A DNA stretch of 41,722 nucleotides from Kribbella catacumbae DSM 19601 (GCF_000372465.1 NZ_AQUZ01000032.1:59014-100735); one strand, 5' to 3'; shown: positions 23,320 through 31,468, counted from the first letter of the stretch. Numbers and translations are program-made. Notes: generated from the sequence alone by a model not told the origin.

Positions 23320-24786
23320 ATGATCGTTGGAATCGTTTCCGTCGCCGTCCTGACCACTTTGTCCATTCCGGCCGGAGCTCCACCACCGGCTCCCCCGTCC
23401 ACTCCGGCGGTGACCATGTCGACCCAAGCGACCATCTGCAACAAGTACTGCGACGCCCGCGACCCCGCACTGTCGCCAGGCGACCGGTCACCGGTCTCGG
23501 CCGCGGTCTTCGGCCGCACGCTACGGCTGCATTTCGACGATGCCGACGCGATGGGCTGGGCCTCGATCGAGAACGGCAATCCCGGCGACGAGGTCTGGCT
23601 CGACCGTTCGATGGACGGCGGCCGCAGCTGGGCATCCGGCAGCCGGCTCGGCAACACCGGCGTACCGGCCGGGCAGCGTGGCTGGCGCACGCTGATGTTC
23701 AACGTCGACGACTGGAACAACCACGGCGTCGGCGCCCTCCGCGCCTGCGGCAAAGCCGGCGACCGCCCCGACATCGCCTGTACTCCGTGGGCACGGACCA
23801 CCTGGAACGCAGGCGACCGGCGTACGGCGGCTGCCACTGCGCAGATGCAGTTCTACAACTACTCGACCGGGCTGTTCGACACCACCGGCTGGTGGAACTC
23901 GGCCAACGCGCTCAACGCGATCATCGACAACGCCCGGGTGACAGGGATGGGGAGCTATCGGTACGCGATCGCGCGCACCTACGATCTCAACCTCAACGCC
24001 CAGCAGGGACAGTTCCGCAACGACTACATCGACGACACCGGCTGGTGGGGTCTCGCGTGGATCGCCGCCTACGACCTGACCGGCGAAACGCGGTACCTGC
24101 AGACCGCGAGAGCCGATGCCGACCACATGGCAGCGTACTGGGACAACACCTGCGGTGGCGGCGTTTGGTGGAGTCAGGCCAAGACGTACAAGAACGCGAT
24201 CTCCAACTCGCTCTACATCCAGCTGAGCGCGGCGCTGCACAACCGGATCGCGGGCGACACGACGTACTTGCAGCGGGCACAGAACGGCTGGGCGTGGTTC
24301 CAGCAGACTGGGATGATCAACAGCTCGCACCTGGTGAACGACGGGATCAACCTGTCGACCTGCAAGAACAACGGAGACGTTGCCTGGAGCTACAACCAGG
24401 GTGTGTTGCTCGGGGCACTCACCGAGTTGTCGCGTGCCACCGGCAACAGTTCGTATCTCACCACCGCCCGCCAGATCGCCGACGCCGCCACGACCTCGTC
24501 CGGTTTGAACACCGCCGACGGCATCCTGCGTGAGCCCTGCGAGGGAGGGGACTGCGGCGGCGACGGGCCGTCGTTCAAGGGCGCACACGTCCGCGGCCTC
24601 GGCAAACTGAACGCGGCTTTGTCCGACCGTCCCTACACGACCTACCTGCGCAAGCAGGCCGACCGCGCGTTCGCCGCCGACCGGACAGCAATGGACCAGT
24701 ACGGCCTGCGCTGGTACGGCCCGATCGACAAACTCGACGCGGCCCGCCAGCACAGCGCCCTCGACCTCCTCAACGCGACGCCCTAA
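23320..24786 (+). CDS. Secreted GH76 alpha-1,6-mannanase-like enzyme
   Basis: 488 residues. A short hydrophobic N-terminus (MIVGIVSVAVLTTLSIPAGA) acts as signal peptide, followed by a Pro-rich linker and an N-terminal module of about 110 residues (EVWLDRSMDGGRSW...GVGALRACGKAG) often fused to these enzymes. The GH76 domain (about 165-488) carries the catalytic pair Asp238-Asp239 in YIDDTGWWG, plus WWNSANALNAI and VAWSYNQGVLLGAL. Expected substrate is alpha-1,6-mannan of fungal wall or actinobacterial origin. ATG 23320 has GGGAGA five bases upstream. The LacI-type operator just before it predicts induction by a sugar. Confidence 0.88.
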   Translation: MIVGIVSVAVLTTLSIPAGAPPPAPPSTPAVTMSTQATICNKYCDARDPALSPGDRSPVSAAVFGRTLRLHFDDADAMGWASIENGNPGDEVWLDRSMDGGRSWASGSRLGNTGVPAGQRGWRTLMFNVDDWNNHGVGALRACGKAGDRPDIACTPWARTTWNAGDRRTAAATAQMQFYNYSTGLFDTTGWWNSANALNAIIDNARVTGMGSYRYAIARTYDLNLNAQQGQFRNDYIDDTGWWGLAWIAAYDLTGETRYLQTARADADHMAAYWDNTCGGGVWWSQAKTYKNAISNSLYIQLSAALHNRIAGDTTYLQRAQNGWAWFQQTGMINSSHLVNDGINLSTCKNNGDVAWSYNQGVLLGALTELSRATGNSSYLTTARQIADAATTSSGLNTADGILREPCEGGDCGGDGPSFKGAHVRGLGKLNAALSDRPYTTYLRKQADRAFAADRTAMDQYGLRWYGPIDKLDAARQHSALDLLNATP

Positions 24787-24839
24787 AGCTCAACCAGGCA
24801 GCCGCAGCCATCCGAGGACGTCGTCGCCCGGCTCCCACG

Positions 24840-24902
24840 CCACTTTGGGCACCGGCTAGTCGCTCTACTCGCAAGTACGTGCTCAGCCGGTGCCCAAAGT
24901 GG
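24840..24902. terminator. 18-bp perfect hairpin between convergent genes
   Basis: The arm 24840-24857 (CCACTTTGGGCACCGGCT) is exactly complementary to 24885-24902, with a 27-base loop and flanking CCCAC/GTGGG that can extend the stem. It lies between the GH76 stop and the stop of the convergent secreted-protein gene, so it is well placed as a bidirectional terminator, although no U-tract follows. Confidence 0.55.
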
Positions 24903-24910
24903 GGGGTGGG

Positions 24911-25441
24911 TCAGGCTTTGCCGACGAGGATCCACATGTAGTCGTGGTTCTTGACCGGGAAGGTGGCGGTTTTGTTGCTGACCTCTTTGGTCTTCTTGCA
25001 GTCCGAGGTGGTGTAGCGCCAGCGAACGACCTGAACCCGCCAGGACTGCTTCAGCTGGTGCAACCGCCGGACCTTCCCCGCCGGCACTTCCGCCGTGTAC
25101 GACCAGCTGTCCGAAACCGAGTGCGACTTGCCGACGGTCTTGGAGTACTTGTTCTGGATCTCGCCGATCACCACGTTGATGCTGACCCCGAGATCCCCAC
25201 TCCAGGAGGAGTTCGACTCCGACGTAGCGGTCTTCGAGTAGGTGATCCGGCCGGGGCCCTCCATCCAGTCGGAGTACAGGTTGGTCCCGACATAGACCTC
25301 CTTGCCACCGCGGACGTACCAGTTGATCTCCTTGGTGTTGCACTTCTTGGCAGCCTCAGGCGCCGCCTCCGCCTGGAGCGGAACCACTCCCGGCGCCACC
25401 AACCCTGCGATCCCCGCCACCACACTCACCAGCCGACGCAT
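24911..25441 (-). CDS. Secreted protein, possible aerolysin-like fold
   Basis: 176 residues, signal peptide (VSVVAGIAGLVAPGVVPLQAEA, cleavage near AEAAPE). The mature part has two Cys (KKCNTK and SDCKKT) and a long stretch of alternating Ser/Thr and hydrophobic residues (YSKTATSESNSSWSGDLGVS; YSKTVGKSHSVSDSWSYTAE) ending in VPAGKVRRL. This pattern of amphipathic strands before a VPAGK turn is seen in aerolysin/ETX-MTX2-type pore-formers, but the overall identity is too weak for a firm call. GGAGG lies just before ATG 25441. Confidence 0.6.
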   Translation of the reverse strand: MRRLVSVVAGIAGLVAPGVVPLQAEAAPEAAKKCNTKEINWYVRGGKEVYVGTNLYSDWMEGPGRITYSKTATSESNSSWSGDLGVSINVVIGEIQNKYSKTVGKSHSVSDSWSYTAEVPAGKVRRLHQLKQSWRVQVVRWRYTTSDCKKTKEVSNKTATFPVKNHDYMWILVGKA

Positions 25442-25593
25442 ACCGCCTCCTACCTAGAAGCCATCCCTATTGGTAGGAAACTTACGAAGCCTAGCCACTC
25501 CACAACAATCATTTTCAGATCACACTGTGTCACGAATCTGTTTCAGGAAGACGGTCCGGCTGGTGACCGAGCGGTAATGCCATGATGTGCGGC

Positions 25594-26091
25594 ATGGAGC
25601 TGAAGATGTCGGCGTCTTATGACGCCACCCCTGAGGAAGTCTTCGCGATCGTCACCGACGCCACCTTCCGCGAGCAGGCCTGCGAGAAGACCAAGGCGCT
25701 GTCGTACGACGTCAAGGTCAGCGAGTCCGGCGGCGACACCGTCGTCCGGGTGCAGCGGGAGATGCCGTCGGACGACGTACCGGATATCGCTCGCAAGTTC
25801 GTCGGGGGGACGCTGACCGTCGTCCAGACCGAGACCTGGCACCCGGCCGCCGCGGACGGGTCGCGGAAGGCCGACGTGAAGGGCGAGATCACCAACACCC
25901 CGGTCACCCTCAAGGGCACCGCCAGCATCACCGTGACCGGCGGCGAGACCGTCCAGGCGATCGAGCTCGACGTGAAGGTCTCGGTCCCGCTGATCGGCAA
26001 GAAGATCGAGCCGTTCGTGGTCGACGCGATCCGCTCCGGCCTGCAGAAGGAGCACGACCTCGGCCGCGACTGGCACAACGGCACCAACTGA
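25594..26091 (+). CDS. DUF2505 protein, SRPBCC-like
   Basis: 165 residues from ATG 25594; two further ATG codons lie just upstream (25582, 25585) but MELKMSASYDATPEEVFAIV is the family start. DUF2505 proteins adopt a START/SRPBCC-like lipid- or ligand-binding fold; visible features are the first strand, VRVQREMPSDDVPDIARKFVGG, WHP, and a long C-terminal helix (FVVDAIRSGLQKEHDLGRDW). CATGAT (25581-25586) seven bases before the ATG may be the -10 of a leaderless message. Function unknown. Confidence 0.8.
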   Translation: MELKMSASYDATPEEVFAIVTDATFREQACEKTKALSYDVKVSESGGDTVVRVQREMPSDDVPDIARKFVGGTLTVVQTETWHPAAADGSRKADVKGEITNTPVTLKGTASITVTGGETVQAIELDVKVSVPLIGKKIEPFVVDAIRSGLQKEHDLGRDWHNGTN

Positions 26092-26123
26092 CCGCCTCGC
26101 ACTACCGTGTCGCTGACCCGGTG

Positions 26124-26169
26124 AACCCACCTCCGATGGCAACCTGAAAAGGACTATCGGAGGTGGGTT
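26124..26169 (+). promoter_or_regulatory. Hairpin that buries a ribosome-binding site
   Basis: AACCCACCTCCGAT (26124-26137) and ATCGGAGGTGGGTT (26156-26169) form a perfect 14-bp stem with an 18-base loop. The right arm contains GGAGG, the Shine-Dalgarno of the small gene starting at 26174. It may terminate transcription from the DUF2505 gene and/or hold translation of the small gene off until opened. Confidence 0.55.
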
Positions 26170-26173
26170 TCTG

Positions 26174-26362
26174 ATGCGTACCCGACGCCGCACACCGATC
26201 GACGACACCTGGTACTGCGTCCTGTGCGAGGACGTCATGCCTTTCGAGCAGGTCCGGACCAGGGATCACCCCGCGACCGACCCCGCCGACGAGTGGATCT
26301 GTGTCGCCTGCGGATCCGCGGTGCTGATCGGCCCGGCCGCCGCCCAGCACCGCATCGCCTGA
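26174..26362 (+). CDS. Small zinc-ribbon-like protein
   Basis: 62 residues. Two Cys pairs, WYCVLCED and WICVACGS, spaced 23 residues apart give a four-Cys zinc ribbon; the rest is charged and has no membrane segment. Such proteins often bind nucleic acid or serve as small adaptors, but no specific role can be named. The Shine-Dalgarno GGAGG is ten bases from the ATG and lies inside the right arm of a 14-bp hairpin. Convergent to the lipase gene, stop to stop 21 bases apart. Confidence 0.65.
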   Translation: MRTRRRTPIDDTWYCVLCEDVMPFEQVRTRDHPATDPADEWICVACGSAVLIGPAAAQHRIA

Positions 26363-26383
26363 AGACCTACACCGCCTGCGGAC

Positions 26384-27247
26384 CTACACCGGCGGGCCGA
26401 AGCCGCACAGCACCCGGGACGCATGCGCCGGGTCGAGCGCGTTCGCGACCAACTGCGCGACAGTCGGGTCGAACGCGAGCCCGACATGCCCGACCGGGTC
26501 GAGCGGGCAGGTGTCCTGGACGAACTGGTTCTTCACCCCGGACTCTCGGATGAACGACGTCTCGTGCGGCGTCACCAGAGCATCGAACCTCGACGCGATC
26601 ACCGTGTACTTCACGCCCGGCTGGGCGATCGGGCCGGTCGTCAGTCGTGCCACCGCGGGACCACCGACGATGATCTCCTCGCAGGCCGGGCAGCCGAACT
26701 CCCGGAGTACCTGGTCGACCAGCGGGCGCAGGCCGAGGTAGTCGCCGACGCTCACCAGACCACCGAACGTCGTACCGTGCGTGGGCGGCGCGAGCGCGAT
26801 CACCTTGCCGACCTTGCCGGCGTACCCGCGGATCTTCGGCCCGTAGATGCTCTGGAAGCCGCCTTCGGAGTGACCGACGATGTCGACCTTCGCGGCCCCC
26901 GTGCTCTGCCGGACCTGGTCGACGAACGCCTCGATCTGGGCCGACGACTGGACGATGGAGACCGTGCCGCCGACCGGGATGAGCGGCGTGGCCTGGCCGT
27001 AGGTGAGCGTGAAGGCGCAGTACCCCTTCGCCGCGAGGTACGGACCGAGGTACGAGTAGTTGCCCGGGCCGTTGCCGCCCAGACCGTGCAGCAGGACGAG
27101 CGGGTTCGGATGCGCGGCCGAGGGCTTGCAGGACCAGTTGTCGAAGCCGGAGCTGGGCGGCGCGGCCTGCGCCGAGGCGGTGACGGAGGTGGCGAGCAGT
27201 GCAGCGGCCACCAGTGCTGCTGCGGTTCGCCGGAGGACATTTCTCAT
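26384..27247 (-). CDS. Secreted lipase/esterase, alpha/beta hydrolase
   Basis: 287 residues with a signal peptide (AAALVAAALLATSVTASAQA, cleavage near AQAAPP). The oxyanion region is LVLLHGLGGNGPGNYSYL, the nucleophile elbow DIVGHSEGG (Ser), and Asp in SRFDALVTP and His in VGHVGLAFDP complete the triad, matching actinobacterial class I lipases of the Lipase_2 type. Cys pairs (CPAC and two others) suggest extracellular disulfides. Divergent from a tetR gene with a paired dyad between them, so TetR control is likely. Confidence 0.86.
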   Translation of the reverse strand: MRNVLRRTAAALVAAALLATSVTASAQAAPPSSGFDNWSCKPSAAHPNPLVLLHGLGGNGPGNYSYLGPYLAAKGYCAFTLTYGQATPLIPVGGTVSIVQSSAQIEAFVDQVRQSTGAAKVDIVGHSEGGFQSIYGPKIRGYAGKVGKVIALAPPTHGTTFGGLVSVGDYLGLRPLVDQVLREFGCPACEEIIVGGPAVARLTTGPIAQPGVKYTVIASRFDALVTPHETSFIRESGVKNQFVQDTCPLDPVGHVGLAFDPTVAQLVANALDPAHASRVLCGFGPPV

Positions 27248-27308
27248 GACGGCTCCCGAGGGGCTGTGTCGTTCGGTGACGACGGGATGACCGACAGTGG
27301 AGCACGTC

Positions 27309-27346
27309 TGCGAGTTAGGAACAAGAGCTCGTGTTCATAACTCGCA
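27309..27346. promoter_or_regulatory. Paired dyad operator between lipase and tetR
   Basis: TGCGAGTTAGGAACA (27309-27323) and TGTTCATAACTCGCA (27332-27346) are inverted copies with one mismatch. Each arm also holds a small GTTnnnAAC dyad, the two being 23 bp apart on about the same helix face. Lying between the divergent lipase and tetR genes, it is the likely TetR operator. Confidence 0.6.
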
Positions 27347-27373
27347 CACTGGTTACCAACCCGCCACCCGGGG

Positions 27374-27379
27374 TAACGT
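27374..27379 (+). promoter_or_regulatory. -10 element, leaderless promoter of tetR
   Basis: TAACGT ends seven bases before ATG 27387 and no ribosome site is present, so the tetR message is probably leaderless. The dyad operator lies just upstream, where a bound repressor would compete with RNA polymerase. Confidence 0.45.
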
Positions 27380-27386
27380 CCACGCC

Positions 27387-28043
27387 ATGGGGCGAGTGAT
27401 CAGAGGTCTGACCGGCGAGCAGCGCAAGGCGGAGCGCCGGGAGCAGTTGCTGGACGCCGCACTCGACCTGATCGCGGCCAACGGGTATCTGGGCACGTCG
27501 ATCGAGCAGATCTGCACGACGGCATACGTCGGTACGAAGAGCTTCTACGAGGTGTTCGACAGCCGCGAGGACTGCTACGTCGCGCTGCTCCAGCGCACCT
27601 CGGAACGCCTGATGGCCGCAATGATGGCCGTCGCGGCACGGGCCGAGGGCAACGAACGCCAGGCGGTCCCGGGCATCATCGCGGCCTTCGCGCACGCCCT
27701 GCTGGACGATCCGCGGGTCGCCAAGGTCACCTTCGGCCAGGCCGGCGGCATCTCCAAAACGGTCGAGCGGCAACGGCGTACCAACCGGCGCTGGGCAGCC
27801 GGCTTCCTGGAGCAGATCTGGGACCGGTACGACGCGGCGCCCGACTCCGCCGAGGAGCTGGAGCGGGACGAGCCGGACCGGCGGGCGCGGCACGCGATCG
27901 CGATCGGGCTGGTCGGCGGGCTGTTCGACCTGATCGCCGACTGGCTGCTGGACGCCGACGCCGAGGCCCCCGATCAGGTGGAGACCCTGATCGAGGACCT
28001 GACTTCGTTCTACATCACCGTCCGGCGAGGACTGTCGGCCTGA
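27387..28043 (+). CDS. TetR-family regulator
   Basis: 218 residues. N-terminal HTH in the family form: EQLLDAALDLIAANGYLGTSIEQICTTA, then VGTKSFYEVFDSREDCYVALL. The C-terminal ligand domain is helical and not assignable to a sub-class. ATG 27387 is chosen because a -10 element stands directly in front and the upstream frame crosses the operator. Its stop TGA abuts the stop of the convergent P5C dehydrogenase gene with no base between. Likely represses itself and the divergent lipase. Confidence 0.86.
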   Translation: MGRVIRGLTGEQRKAERREQLLDAALDLIAANGYLGTSIEQICTTAYVGTKSFYEVFDSREDCYVALLQRTSERLMAAMMAVAARAEGNERQAVPGIIAAFAHALLDDPRVAKVTFGQAGGISKTVERQRRTNRRWAAGFLEQIWDRYDAAPDSAEELERDEPDRRARHAIAIGLVGGLFDLIADWLLDADAEAPDQVETLIEDLTSFYITVRRGLSA

Positions 28044-29672
28044 TCAGCCCTGGTGCGGGTAGCGGTAGTCGGTCGGCGGGGCGAAGGTCTCCTTCATCGA
28101 GCGCGGGCTGGCCCAGCGGATCAGGTTCCACATCGAGCCGGCCTTGTCGTTCGTGCCGCTCGCGCGGGCGCCGCCGAACGGCTGCTGGCCGACGACCGCG
28201 CCGGTCGGCTTGTCGTTCACGTAGAAGTTGCCCGCGGCGAAACGCAGGTAGTCGGCCGCCTCCGCGACCGCAGTACGGTCCTGCGCGATGACCGCACCAG
28301 TCAGCCCGTATGGCGCGGCGCTCTCCATCTGCTGCAACACCTTGGTGTAGTCGCCGTCCTCGTAGACGTGCACGCCGAGGATCGGGCCGAAGTACTCGGT
28401 GCTGAAGATCTCGTCGGTCGGGTCGTCCGAGACGAGCAGGGTCGGCCGGACGAAGTACCCCTCGGAGTCGTCATAGGTGCCACCGGCAAGGACCTCGATC
28501 GTGCCGGACTGCTGGGCCCGGTCCAGCGCCGCCTTGTGCTTGGCGAAGGCGCGGTCGTCGATCACGGCGCCGATGAAGTTCGTCAGGTCGGAGACGTCGC
28601 CCATCGTCAGCGAGTCGGTCTCGGCGGCGATGTCGTCGCGGATCTTGTTCCACACGCTGCGCGGGACGTACGAGCGGCTCGCGGCGGAGCACTTCTGGCC
28701 CTGATACTCGAAGGCGCCGCGGACCATCGCGGTCCTCAGTACGGCGGGGTCGGCCGACGGGTGGGCGAGGATGAAGTCCTTGCCACCGGTCTCACCGACC
28801 AGCCGCGGGTAGGTCTTGTACGACGCGATGTTGGCGCCGACCGTCGACCACAGGCTCTGGAAGGTCTTGGTCGAGCCGGTGAAGTGGATGCCGGCCAGGT
28901 CGGGGTGGGTCAGCGCGGACTTGCTGACGTCGATGCCGTCGCCGGTGACCAGGTTGATCACACCGGCCGGCAGCCCAGCGGCCTCGAACAGCCGCATCGT
29001 CCAGTGCGCCGCGAACTGCTGTGTCGGGGACGGCTTCCAGACCACGGTGTTGCCCATCAGCGCGGGCGCGGTCGGCAGGTTGCCGGCGATCGCGGTGAAG
29101 TTGAACGGGGTGATCGCGTAGACGAACCCCTCGAGCGGGCGGTAGTCGACCCGGTTCCAGATCCCCGGCGAGGAGATCGGCTGGTCGTTGATGATGTTGC
29201 GCGCGAACGCGACGTTGAAGCGGAGGAAGTCGATCAGCTCGCAGGCGGCGTCGATCTCGGCCTGCTGGGCCGTCTTGGACTGGCCGAGCATGGTCGCGGC
29301 GTTCAGGGTGTCGCGCCACGGGCCGGCCAGCAGGTCGGCGGCCTTGAGGAAGACGGCGGCGCGGTCGTCGAACGACAGCGAGCGCCAGCCCGGGGCGGCC
29401 GCGAGGGCGGCGTCCACGGCGGCCTTGCCGTCCGCCTCGGTCGCGTTGCCGAGGGTGCCGAGCACGTGCGCGTGCTTGTGCGGCTGGACCACCTGGAACC
29501 GCGCACCGCCGCCGAGCTTCTGCTCGCCGCCGATCGTGCAGGTCAGGTCGATCGCACCGGCCGCGTTGAACTCCTTGAGTTTCGCCTCCAGACTGCCCCG
29601 CTCGGGCGAGCCGGGCGCATACCCACGGACTGTCTCGTTGATCGGAGTGGGTACAGCGGTGACGGCATCCAT
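28044..29672 (-). CDS. pruA: L-glutamate gamma-semialdehyde dehydrogenase
   Basis: NAD+-dependent 1-pyrroline-5-carboxylate dehydrogenase, second step of proline breakdown, giving glutamate. 542 residues from ATG 29672-29670 with GAGGAG upstream; the frame runs further but into the intergenic region. Motifs: ITPFNFTAIAGNLP, GNTVVWKPSP, HFTGSTKTFQ, ETGGKDF (general base Glu), GAFEYQGQKCSAASR (catalytic Cys) and STEYFGPILGVHVY. It is the stand-alone PruA type, not fused to proline dehydrogenase, and no putA/pruB gene is in view. A 23-bp tandem repeat lies upstream. Confidence 0.93.
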   Translation of the reverse strand: MDAVTAVPTPINETVRGYAPGSPERGSLEAKLKEFNAAGAIDLTCTIGGEQKLGGGARFQVVQPHKHAHVLGTLGNATEADGKAAVDAALAAAPGWRSLSFDDRAAVFLKAADLLAGPWRDTLNAATMLGQSKTAQQAEIDAACELIDFLRFNVAFARNIINDQPISSPGIWNRVDYRPLEGFVYAITPFNFTAIAGNLPTAPALMGNTVVWKPSPTQQFAAHWTMRLFEAAGLPAGVINLVTGDGIDVSKSALTHPDLAGIHFTGSTKTFQSLWSTVGANIASYKTYPRLVGETGGKDFILAHPSADPAVLRTAMVRGAFEYQGQKCSAASRSYVPRSVWNKIRDDIAAETDSLTMGDVSDLTNFIGAVIDDRAFAKHKAALDRAQQSGTIEVLAGGTYDDSEGYFVRPTLLVSDDPTDEIFSTEYFGPILGVHVYEDGDYTKVLQQMESAAPYGLTGAVIAQDRTAVAEAADYLRFAAGNFYVNDKPTGAVVGQQPFGGARASGTNDKAGSMWNLIRWASPRSMKETFAPPTDYRYPHQG

Positions 29673-29819
29673 GGTGTGTGGTGCTCCTCGGTCGGCTGGA
29701 CTGGTTCTCAGCGGCACGGTGCGCCCGATCGGGGCCTGCCGCGACACGCTCGCGCCTTCATGTTGCCATGTCCAACCCCAGACCACGAACCTGACAGGTC
29801 CAGTCCCCCAACAGCCCCA

Positions 29820-29911
29820 CCAAAACACGAGGAGGGCTAACTCCAGAACGCGAGGGGTTCAAACTCCAACACACGAGGAGATTGAGCTCCAAGGCGCGAG
29901 CGGTCTCGGCG
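29820..29911. repeat. 23-bp tandem repeat, about 3.5 units
   Basis: Units at 29820-29842, 29843-29865 and 29866-29888 share the CCA(A/G)(A/C)AC(A/G)CGAGG core and end in AACT or AGCT; a fourth decayed unit follows at 29889-29911. It lies 150 bases upstream of pruA in a 309-base gap that otherwise holds only the pruA promoter region and the ku terminator-like hairpin. Confidence 0.7.
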
Positions 29912-29928
29912 GGGCACGATCCTGGGAT

Positions 29929-29949
29929 TCGCCGTCACCGGGACGGCGA
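29929..29949 (-). terminator. Hairpin after ku
   Basis: TCGCCGTC (29929-29936) and GACGGCGA (29942-29949) form an 8-bp perfect stem with a five-base loop, 33 bases downstream of the ku stop in its direction of transcription. No U-tract follows, so it may terminate only weakly or protect the 3' end. Confidence 0.4.
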
Positions 29950-29981
29950 TGGATCGGCCGCGCCGAGCCTCCACTGCCAGG

Positions 29982-30902
29982 TCAGGCGGTCTTCTTCGCG
30001 GCGGTCTTCTTTGCTGGGGCCTTCTTGGCGACCGCCTTCTTGGCCGGGGCTTTCTTGGCCGCCTTCTTGGCGGGGGTGGCGTCGCCTTGGCCTCCGCCGC
30101 CGGAGCCGCCAGCGGCGCGGCGGGCCTTGGCGGCTTCGACGGAGGCGCGGAGTGCGGCGACCAGGTCGACGACCTCGGCGCCTTCAGTCTCCTCTTCCTC
30201 CGCCTCAGGCAGCGGTACGCCGGCTGCCTTCGCCTCGACGACCTGCTCCAGCGCGTGCCGGTACTCGTCGTGGTACTGGTCCGGGTCGAACTCGCCGCGC
30301 AGGGTGTCGATGTACGACTCGGCCATCGCCTTCTCCTGCTTGCGGATCTCCACGTCCTCGTCCGGTGCGGCGAAGGCTGAGTCGCGGACCTCGTCCGGCC
30401 AGAGCATCACCTGCAGCACGAGCACGTTGTCGTGGGTTCGCAGCAGGCCGAGGCTTTCCCGCGACCGCAGCGCGACCTTCACGAGCGCATACAGCTCGGA
30501 GCCTTCGAGCGCGTCCCGGAGCAGCACGTACGGCTTCGCGCCCGGGCCCCCGTCGGCGGCCAGGTAGTACGACTTGCCCAGGTAGAGCGGGTCGACCTGG
30601 TCGGCCGGCACGAACTCCAGGACGTCGATGACCTTCTTGCTCGACAGTGGCAGGTCGGCGAAGTCCTCCGGCTCGAGGATCACCATCCGGCCGTCGGCCA
30701 TCTCGTAGCCCTTGCCGATATCGGAGTACGGGACCTCCTCGCCGCACTCGGAGCAGACCCGCTTGTACCGGATCCGGCCGCCGTCGGCGACATGGACCTG
30801 ACGGAAGGAGATGTCCTTCTCCTCCGTCGCCGAGAACACCTTGATCGGGATCGTCACCATCCCGAACGAGATGGCGCCCTTCCAGATCGCCTGCATCGCC
30901 AT
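29982..30902 (-). CDS. ku: Bacterial Ku, non-homologous end-joining protein
   Basis: 306 residues. Homodimeric DNA-end-binding ring protein that recruits LigD in bacterial NHEJ. The core matches the family from AIWKGAISFGMVTIPIKVFSA through IRYKRVCSECGEEVPY, KGYEMADGRMVILEPEDF and LMLWPDEVRD-like sequence (VMLWPDEVRDSAFA). The C-terminus is a Lys/Ala-rich tail (KKAPAKKAVAKKAPAKKT) as in Ku proteins with extended DNA binding. ATG 30902 overlaps the stop of the upstream gene by one base (TGATG) with GGGAG in front; ATG 30896 is an alternative. It is the last gene of a coupled operon; no ligD is in the window. Confidence 0.94.
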   Translation of the reverse strand: MAMQAIWKGAISFGMVTIPIKVFSATEEKDISFRQVHVADGGRIRYKRVCSECGEEVPYSDIGKGYEMADGRMVILEPEDFADLPLSSKKVIDVLEFVPADQVDPLYLGKSYYLAADGGPGAKPYVLLRDALEGSELYALVKVALRSRESLGLLRTHDNVLVLQVMLWPDEVRDSAFAAPDEDVEIRKQEKAMAESYIDTLRGEFDPDQYHDEYRHALEQVVEAKAAGVPLPEAEEEETEGAEVVDLVAALRASVEAAKARRAAGGSGGGGQGDATPAKKAAKKAPAKKAVAKKAPAKKTAAKKTA

Positions 30903-31468
30903 CAGCTCCCTGTCAGCTCGTCGCCCGGCCGGCCGGGCAGTCCTCCACGCGGCCTCTCCGCCGCGAGGACGTCCGGGATCTCCTGTGTCGCGTACCACAA
31001 CAGGTCTTCACCTTCGCACGAGTCGAGGGCGAAGACAGCGTCCTCGTGGGCGGGATTCGCGGTGTCACCCTGCGCCACCTCCCAGAGCTCCGCGGCCTGG
31101 CGGACCACCTCGACGGCGTCGTCACCGTCCAGATGCACCGCCGCGACCGCTGTCCACGGGATCACCACATGCAGCTCCAGCCGCGCGTCTCCCAGCTGGA
31201 CGCTGCCGTCTGCCGGCGGGACCGCTGCAACCTCGCAGGCGACTACGACCCGCTTCCTGGGCGCCTTCGGGTCGGCCGCGAGCAGCCCGATCGATGCCCG
31301 GGCCGCCTGCGCCAACGCGGCGTACTCGAGCTCCTCGTCGTCGCTGGCCGCGAACCACTCGCGCAGCGCCGGCGTCACGGCGTACGCGAGCTGGGGCGCC
31401 GGTCCGAACTCCCCCGTGTGACAGGCGGCGTCGAGCAGGGGGATGGTGGATGGGATATAGACCCTCAT
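30902..31468 (-). CDS. DUF6912-like conserved protein
   Basis: 188 residues, beginning MRVYIPSTIPLLDAA, a start shared by a conserved actinobacterial family that I recall as DUF6912. Further conserved-looking blocks are AYAVTPALREWF, DDEELEYAALAQAARAS, VVVACEV and DLLWYATQEIPDVL. Soluble, no signal peptide; function unknown. It is tightly coupled on both sides: its ATG overlaps the WS/DGAT stop (ATGA) and its TGA overlaps the ku start (TGATG), so its level is tied to Ku. Confidence 0.75.
   Translation of the reverse strand: MRVYIPSTIPLLDAACHTGEFGPAPQLAYAVTPALREWFAASDDEELEYAALAQAARASIGLLAADPKAPRKRVVVACEVAAVPPADGSVQLGDARLELHVVIPWTAVAAVHLDGDDAVEVVRQAAELWEVAQGDTANPAHEDAVFALDSCEGEDLLWYATQEIPDVLAAERPRGGLPGRPGDELTGS

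Noticed and set aside
28053..29840. 595-codon plus-strand open frame opposite pruA
   Set aside because: Antisense shadow: composition is Arg/Gly/Val-rich without motifs, while pruA on the other strand is complete.
29820..29911. CRISPR array
   Set aside because: Units are directly adjacent 23-bp repeats with no unique spacers, and no cas genes are present.
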